A stretch of 64,000 nt of DNA, from positions 1 to 64,000 of the forward strand of contig NZ_CAJNOB010000002.1 in NCBI RefSeq assembly GCF_905250085.1, in the 5' to 3' direction. The translations under genes were made by a program, and so were the position numbers. Below the pieces are notes generated by a model. It was given only the letters and a program-made list of their open reading frames with translations. It was not told the origin of the DNA and searched no databases. Positions 59,136-64,000 of this stretch are shown in pieces. Every line of letters begins with the position of its first letter. The first letter of the stretch is position 1. This stretch comes from Candidatus Methylacidithermus pantelleriae (GTDB lineage: Bacteria > Verrucomicrobiota > Verrucomicrobiia > Methylacidiphilales > Methylacidiphilaceae).

Positions 59136-59537
59136 CTAGCGGACCGGCCCAGTTACGAGTTGATCGAGAAGTTCGCCGGCGGCAAACAACGCAAAGAAAA
59201 GAACCAATGCAGTCGCTATCATGAGAATAAGAAGCTCCTTTTGAGGAGCTTGGGGGAAAAAAGATCTCCTTAGCTCTCGTAACTCCATGCGCCACGCAAA
59301 GGAAAGACATCCAGCCCCCAGCAAAAGACTGATAGCTTTCCCCACCGGTAACGCGATACCGGCCGGTTCAAGACCTAAAACCAAAAAAAGTCTTTGCCCC
59401 CAAAACGCCAGGGAAGAAAAAATAACTGCAAGTACCAAAAGAATTTTCATGCCCGCTCGGTGTCCTTTGGTTGCTCCATCCCGAAGGTCTTTCAGGAGAA
59501 AAATCCCCAAAACCACTGCTGGGTACTCAAATCGCAT
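59136..59537 (-). CDS. Small membrane hypothetical protein
   Basis: A 133-residue protein with four likely membrane segments (residues about 5-15, 30-50, 60-80, 105-130) and a short basic loop (WRMELRELRRSFFPQAPQKE). It lies upstream in the same direction as the frameshifted glycosyltransferase gene and may belong to that operon. I do not recognise the family. The frame is clean, and composition is that of a membrane protein, so I keep it with moderate confidence. Confidence 0.55.
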   Translation of the reverse strand: MRFEYPAVVLGIFLLKDLRDGATKGHRAGMKILLVLAVIFSSLAFWGQRLFLVLGLEPAGIALPVGKAISLLLGAGCLSFAWRMELRELRRSFFPQAPQKELLILMIATALVLFFALFAAGELLDQLVTGPVR

Positions 59538-60257
59538 TTTTCTCCAACCTCAGCCTCTTTGTGATCTAGGGAACATAGCCCATGATTCAAGCCGAGAGAC
59601 ACGTTGGCCCGCAAAACATTTCCTTAAGCCAGTGAGACGTTGGCCACCAAACTGCTGCGTGCTCCGGTTGCTTGCCACCGCAAGAAACGTCCCCTTTCGC
59701 CAATAACCGGGTAGAGGACTTTACTCCTGGCAGTGGTTGAGTCTTTCCCGTTGGCGTAGGGCGAATTTCTTTTTCGCAAAAAATGCGGTTATTCCTCCTC
59801 CCGCAGTTCCCCTTTTCCCAAGTCCGCTTACTCTCAAAAGGTAAAGACCAGCTTCCCTCGATCGACTCTACCCACGAGGAGCTCCAAGCTCCAACGACAG
59901 AGTAGACCAAATACCGCATCCCTCCTAGGCTCATCGCGTGCGGGTACCGTCGCTGGGATCTAGTGCAAACCCAAACCCGCACCCATGCGTGGCAATGCCT
60001 GTCCAACTCTTAGACGCTGATCCATACGCCAATCACCTTTTGTGGGAGCGTTAGTCCCAGCGCCGCTCTTCCGGCTTAAACACTCTCCGACAACGCGGCT
60101 CTATGCCTGGTGCTCGGATCTTCGGTTGTCACGTTTCCCAAAAGACAACCAGACGGAGCCCACAAGCAGAAGCTTCCCTCTTCTCATCCTGGATGTCATA
60201 TTGGCCGCTTTTGTCCCTCTCCCAACTAACCACTCCCAACGCGATTATCCCACCACA
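59538..60257. other. Long intergenic region
   Basis: 720 bases between two minus-strand genes. Open frames (for example minus 59587-60006) translate to Arg/Ser/Trp-rich sequence with no fold-like pattern. A repeated GAGACACGTTGGCC / GAGACGTTGGCC pair at about 59595-59645 is the only local structure I notice. Confidence 0.4.
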
Positions 60258-61199
60258 TTACTTTGCTGCGGGGTTTCGGTAGCAGCTCACCCGATGTAAC
60301 CAGCCGGTAAGCCAACGCTCCTCATGACGCTCCGGAGGCGCGTTGCGCACCCTTCTTCGTAACACCGCTTGCGCAGCCTGACAAAAGGAGCGAACCGAAG
60401 AATCGTCTCCCATCGCTTCCAGAACCTGAAGAAGTCCCCAACCCTCACCGCGATACCGCTCGGTTGGTAACGTTCCGTCTCCCTTAAAATTCACGTAATC
60501 AACGAGCGCAAAGAGGCCCTCTGGAGTTTGACTCAGAGAGAAAAAATTCCGCTCGATCCGCGGTCGAAGACCTTCGGGCGCAGCAGCCAACATCTTAGGT
60601 AGGGAACGTCGCAGCCTTTCGATAGCAAACTCGGTCTGCAAACCCACCGTGTGCGCTAACCATGACCGAAGTTCTTGCGCTTTGGGGCTTTCCTTTTCTT
60701 TCAACCATTCCTGCCGACTGTTCCAAGGACAAGGGTCTCCTACAGCTAACCATCTAGGCAAACGCACGCCTTTTCGAACGAGAAACTCGAGAAGCTCGGG
60801 GAAACTTTCTTCAAATGGACCCCGGCGGCCCTTGGGATACCAGATGAAATGCCCGATCCCCAGCGACAGGAAATCTTCCCCGGCGTTCCATTCCACAAGA
60901 CCCCGCAACTGGCCTCCCGATTCGTTTTCCCAGAGTTTCTGTCCAATCCACTGTAGCTGGCTCGACGAAAGGCTAAGAGCCCAGGCATCACAAAAAGCCG
61001 GAAAAAAGCACAGTAGGCTACACGCAAAGAGACGGGATAAGAAACTCCCGCTGGTTTTTACTGAAAAGATATTCTGTAAATTCTGCCTGTCTTCTTTGAC
61101 CCAAGAGGGATCCTTCTTCACGGCAGGTTGCGAAACATTCTCCTCACTCTTTTCTTCACTCCCCGGTTTCTCACGCTCCCGAGGACGAGTTGTCTCCAA
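60258..61199 (-). CDS. Secreted hypothetical protein, possibly lysozyme-like
   Basis: A 313-residue frame. The hydrophobic stretch LSRLFACSLLCFFPAFCDAWA (about 54-74) looks like a signal or anchor after a highly charged 45-residue lead, so the true start may be internal. The mature part begins QLQWIGQKLWENESGGQLRGL; an early Glu followed by a SGG is like the start of lysozyme-type domains. Later blocks WNAGEDFLSLGIGHFIWYP, CPWNSRQEWL and DYVNFKGDGTLPTERY are well conserved-looking. I cannot name the family; the lysozyme-like idea is an inference from the Glu/ESGG and helical pattern. Confidence 0.65.
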   Translation of the reverse strand: METTRPREREKPGSEEKSEENVSQPAVKKDPSWVKEDRQNLQNIFSVKTSGSFLSRLFACSLLCFFPAFCDAWALSLSSSQLQWIGQKLWENESGGQLRGLVEWNAGEDFLSLGIGHFIWYPKGRRGPFEESFPELLEFLVRKGVRLPRWLAVGDPCPWNSRQEWLKEKESPKAQELRSWLAHTVGLQTEFAIERLRRSLPKMLAAAPEGLRPRIERNFFSLSQTPEGLFALVDYVNFKGDGTLPTERYRGEGWGLLQVLEAMGDDSSVRSFCQAAQAVLRRRVRNAPPERHEERWLTGWLHRVSCYRNPAAK

Positions 61200-61380
61200 A
61201 AAAACGCTCTTCGGAGCGCTTAACCCTATTGAAAAAAGGCAAACGAAAAAAAGCGCAAACAGAAACGGTTTTTCTATTGAAGGGAAAGCCCTTCTCTTTT
61301 TAGGTTTTGCCCGCGTCTTTGCGTGCCGGAATGCGCCGAACCCAAACGCAACCTGTTAAGAAGGGAGGAGGAGTTTTTGC

Positions 61381-62892
61381 ATGCTTTTCCACAAGAGTTA
61401 CATTCCGGCACTGTGGCGCCGAACGACCTGGCGCCAGGCAGTTGCAGCGTTCCTTGCGTCTATCGTCCTGAGTTTGTGGACGACTCTTTACTCTGAAACG
61501 GCACAGGTGGCTGTCCCTACCTCTGGCACCAGTGTCCCTCCTCTGGAACAAAGGGTTCGCGGGCTAGAAGCCTATCTCAGCAATAGCGATCCAACGGGAA
61601 CTCCTAGTGAGGGGTCCATTGGTCCTGGGCATAACGCCTGGATGATGGCATCGTCAGCACTGGTTCTCTTCATGACCCTTCCGGGTTTAGCTCTTTTCTA
61701 TGGAGGGCTGGTTCGGTCCAAGAATGTCCTTTCGATTCTGGCCCAGTGTTTGGGAATAACGGGGCTTGTCACGATTTTGTGGTGGGTAGCGGGTTACAGT
61801 CTTGTTTTTGGGACGAGCTTTCAAAGCCCGTTTTTAGGAGGAGCGGAACACTTTTTCCTCAAGGGGGTGACCTCCCGCCCTAACCCCAGTTATTCCTATT
61901 GGGTCCCCGAAACGACCTATGCCATGTTCCAGCTTATGTTTGCCATCATCACACCGGCTCTGATGATTGGGGCGATTGCCGAGCGGACCAAATTCGTGGC
62001 AGTACTGCTTCTGGTGGGACTATGGATGTTCCTTGTGTACTTTCCTTTGGCCCACATGGTTTGGGGAGCCACCGGTCTTCTCAATGGAGTTTGGAATCCC
62101 CGGTGCGCGGTGCCGGCTATCGACTTTGCCGGAGGCACCGTGGTGCACATGTCGTCCGGATGGTCGGCTCTTTTGCTGTGTCACCTTGTCGGAAAACGGC
62201 TGGGGTATGGGAATGAACCCATGCCGCCGCATAATCTTGTTCTTACGATGACGGGAACAGGAATGCTCTGGGTCGGCTGGTACGGATTTAACGCCGGCAG
62301 CGCAGTAGCGGCTGACGGGATTGCCGCAAACGCCTTTCTTACAACCACGTTGGCCACCGCGGTGGCGTCCTTTTCATGGGCCCTTTTGGAATACGCGTTG
62401 CGAGGCAAAGCTAGTCTTCTAGGTTTTTGTAGCGGTGCGGTCGCGGGCCTCGTGGCCATCACCCCGGCGTGCGGGTTTGTCGAAGCTAATGGTGCCATGG
62501 TCATTGGGGCGCTGGCAGGCGTGGTGTGCTACTTTGCTTGTGTCAAGCTAAAGAAGGCCCTTGGTTACGACGACGCTCTTGATACTTTCGGGATCCACGG
62601 AGTAGGTGGGTCGCTCGGAGCCTTTCTTACGGGTGTCTTTGCCACCAAGCAGGCAAACCCCAACCTCATTGGAGATGCAGCGACCAAAAATGGGTTGGCT
62701 CGTCTGGTCACCGAGGGCGGGCTTTGGGTGGCCCAGCTCGAGGCCATGCTACTTACCGTACTTTTGGCCTTGGTGGGAACCTTGGTCGCCGCCTTCGTCG
62801 TCCGTTCTACCGTAGGACTCCGGCCGGCAATCGAGGAAGAAATCACGGGACTTGATACGACAGAACACGGCGAAGAAGGCTACGTGCTCTAG
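61381..62892 (+). CDS. amt: Ammonium transporter
   Basis: Amt conducts ammonium across the inner membrane. Length is 503 residues; GGAGGAGG precedes ATG 61381. The N-terminal 75 residues include a signal-like helix and a short linker before the first Amt helix (HNAWMMASSALVLFMTLPGLALFYGGLVR). The pore histidines lie in VHMSSGWSAL and FGIHGVGGSLGAFLTG, both present. The EGGLWVAQLEAMLLTVL end is normal. The C-terminal tail is acidic. No glnK/glnB gene is adjacent in the window. Confidence 0.95.
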   Translation: MLFHKSYIPALWRRTTWRQAVAAFLASIVLSLWTTLYSETAQVAVPTSGTSVPPLEQRVRGLEAYLSNSDPTGTPSEGSIGPGHNAWMMASSALVLFMTLPGLALFYGGLVRSKNVLSILAQCLGITGLVTILWWVAGYSLVFGTSFQSPFLGGAEHFFLKGVTSRPNPSYSYWVPETTYAMFQLMFAIITPALMIGAIAERTKFVAVLLLVGLWMFLVYFPLAHMVWGATGLLNGVWNPRCAVPAIDFAGGTVVHMSSGWSALLLCHLVGKRLGYGNEPMPPHNLVLTMTGTGMLWVGWYGFNAGSAVAADGIAANAFLTTTLATAVASFSWALLEYALRGKASLLGFCSGAVAGLVAITPACGFVEANGAMVIGALAGVVCYFACVKLKKALGYDDALDTFGIHGVGGSLGAFLTGVFATKQANPNLIGDAATKNGLARLVTEGGLWVAQLEAMLLTVLLALVGTLVAAFVVRSTVGLRPAIEEEITGLDTTEHGEEGYVL

Positions 62893-62916
62893 GGGCATTT
62901 GGCCGGCCGAGTGCCC
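62893..62916. terminator. Possible bidirectional hairpin between amt and glcF
   Basis: GGGCA (62893-62897) pairs with TGCCC (62912-62916), with a palindromic GGCCGGCC inside. It fills the 25-base gap between two convergent genes. There is no T-run, so it may act only as an RNA end-protecting stem. Confidence 0.3.
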
Positions 62917-62917
62917 A

Positions 62918-64000
62918 TTACGGTGCGTGTCCTCCAGCGAGGGCTTCGCAGAGAAACTCCGACAAATGGACGACACGGACATCGGTGATGCCGACTTCAA
63001 CCAGGCCGGCTTCTATTTGATACATGCAGCCGGGGTTGGTGGTTACCACACACCCAGCCCCGGTTGTCCGAATGTGGTTAATCTTTCTTTGCTGTAGCCG
63101 GCGAGCCATGGCGGGCTGCACGAGGTTATACACGCCAGCACTTCCGCAACAAAGCTCGGCTTCGGGCAACTCGACAAAACTAGGACCGGCAACCATTTGT
63201 ACGATCCTTTTGGGTTCTTCGCGGACGCGCTGAGCATGAGCCAAATGGCATGCCTCATGGTAGGTAACCCGGTAAGGAGGCGGCTTGACCCCGCGTAACA
63301 GCTTGTCAATCCCATGCTGGTCAAGCCAAACACTAAGATCATAAACCTTTTCTGAAAACAAGCGGGCACGGGCCGCCCAAGCCGCCTCCCCTCGTAAAAG
63401 CTCTCCGTATTCTCGAAGAATCGATCCGCATCCTGCTGCGGTCACGACGATTGGCAAACCACCCGCGGCTTCCCAGCTGGTTAGATTCCGTTTGGCTAGC
63501 TCTCGTGCCCGGGCCAACTGCCCTGAATGAGCATGCAAAGCCCCGCAACACACTTGTCCTTTCCAGCAATCAACCGTGAAGCCAAGGCGATTTAAGATGT
63601 GAATTGCCGCTTGATTGATAAACCCGCTCACCGATTGCGTAACGCAACCGTGAAACAGAGCGATTTTTCCTTTTTCCGGGAAAGCGGGAGCTCGGTCTGG
63701 AAGATGATGGGTGCCCATACGCCGCGGCACCAGGCGAAGCGACTCCCGTAAACTCTGCGGCAGAAGCCGTTCCAGGGCGGTTCCTCGAACCCAATTGCCG
63801 AGCCGTACGGCGGTTCGCAGGGCCCAAGGACGCGTGAAAAGGAATGAAGGACCCCAATGGGCCCACAAGGAACCTACAAAAGAATGAGCATGCGACGCGC
63901 CCCACCGTTCTCGCGCTTGTTCAAGAAGTTTTCCGTACGGAACCCCGCACGGGCATGCCACTTCGCATGCCCGGCAATCCAAGCAGAGATCCAAGTGTCC
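62918..64000 (-). CDS. glcF: Glycolate oxidase iron-sulfur subunit (5' end outside window)
   Basis: The Fe-S subunit of the GlcDEF glycolate oxidase, passing electrons from glycolate to the respiratory chain. The visible part starts GHLDLCLDCRACEVACPCGVPYG, the second of two ferredoxin-type [4Fe-4S] motifs. It then has CCG-type blocks VCCGALHAHSG and LCCGSAGVYNL, plus TYHEACHLAHAQ, typical of the CCG-domain (HdrD/GlcF) family. The frame is open to the window end, so the gene is truncated at its 5' side. Glycolate comes from phosphoglycolate, the RuBisCO oxygenase product, which fits the cbb operon in this genome. Confidence 0.92.
   Translation of the reverse strand, partial: GHLDLCLDCRACEVACPCGVPYGKLLEQARERWGASHAHSFVGSLWAHWGPSFLFTRPWALRTAVRLGNWVRGTALERLLPQSLRESLRLVPRRMGTHHLPDRAPAFPEKGKIALFHGCVTQSVSGFINQAAIHILNRLGFTVDCWKGQVCCGALHAHSGQLARARELAKRNLTSWEAAGGLPIVVTAAGCGSILREYGELLRGEAAWAARARLFSEKVYDLSVWLDQHGIDKLLRGVKPPPYRVTYHEACHLAHAQRVREEPKRIVQMVAGPSFVELPEAELCCGSAGVYNLVQPAMARRLQQRKINHIRTTGAGCVVTTNPGCMYQIEAGLVEVGITDVRVVHLSEFLCEALAGGHAP

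Noticed and set aside
59595-59645. Short repeated GAGAC..GTTGGCC units considered as a CRISPR-like repeat
   Set aside because: Only two units, imperfect and closely spaced, no spacer pattern and no cas gene in the window.
59587-60006. Minus-strand 139-codon frame in the gap before the lysozyme-like gene
   Set aside because: Arg/Ser/Trp-rich translation without fold-like pattern, no ribosome site, no relation to neighbours.

Overview
The window reads as a moderately GC-rich bacterial chromosome segment. A complete red-type RuBisCO/Calvin-cycle cluster lies next to housekeeping genes and a GlgE/maltokinase glycogen module. This combination, together with heavily decayed transposons, is reminiscent of verrucomicrobial methanotrophs (Methylacidiphilum relatives). 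That placement is an inference from gene content: no methane oxidation gene and no rRNA gene is present, so the taxon is not proven.

Layout. 1-776: the end of a minus-strand gene for an anchored protein with a Tyr- then Trp-rich tail. 1408-15074: a plus-strand housekeeping run of ftsH, a pyruvate/indolepyruvate decarboxylase-like gene, nth, fabD-fabG-acpP-fabF, rpmE, prfA, prmC, murA and coaD. A dead IS200/IS605 element (10743-12330) splits prfA from prmC. 15313-20115: a secreted hypothetical protein, then a decayed IS607-like element cut in two by an apparently intact IS1634-type insertion sequence. 20364-29823: a DUF488 gene and an eight-gene minus-strand operon, transcribed tal-cbbL-cbbS-cbbX-cbbP-tkt-histidine phosphatase-cbbY. 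It covers carbon fixation by RuBisCO, its activase, ribulose-bisphosphate regeneration, and removal of an inhibitory sugar phosphate.

30419-37174: a DUF2147 protein, an amino-acid permease, a secreted hypothetical protein, a serine beta-lactamase-like hydrolase and a metallo-beta-lactamase-fold hydrolase. 37311-40913: GlgE and maltokinase, which turn maltose into maltose-1-phosphate and extend alpha-glucan; a glucan phosphorylase at 49024-51552 can mobilise the same polymer. 41102-42256: a secreted DsbA-like protein with a second His-rich domain. 42290-44345: a second decayed IS607-like element, homologous to the first. 44609-48878: bifunctional proline catabolism PutA and queA.

51749-59537: an unknown protein, then a minus-strand surface-glycan cluster (two polytopic membrane proteins, a WecD-like acetyltransferase, a WecE-like sugar aminotransferase, a family 2 glycosyltransferase). 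One of the membrane genes is split by a frameshift. 60258-64000: a secreted lysozyme-like hypothetical protein, the ammonium transporter amt, and the Fe-S subunit of glycolate oxidase (glcF, cut by the window end), which fits salvage of the RuBisCO oxygenase product.

No CRISPR array, tRNA or rRNA was recognised. The strongest candidates for something new are the aromatic-tailed protein at the left edge, the DsbA/His-rich fusion, the nested dead transposons, and the operator-like inverted repeats overlapping two predicted promoters.
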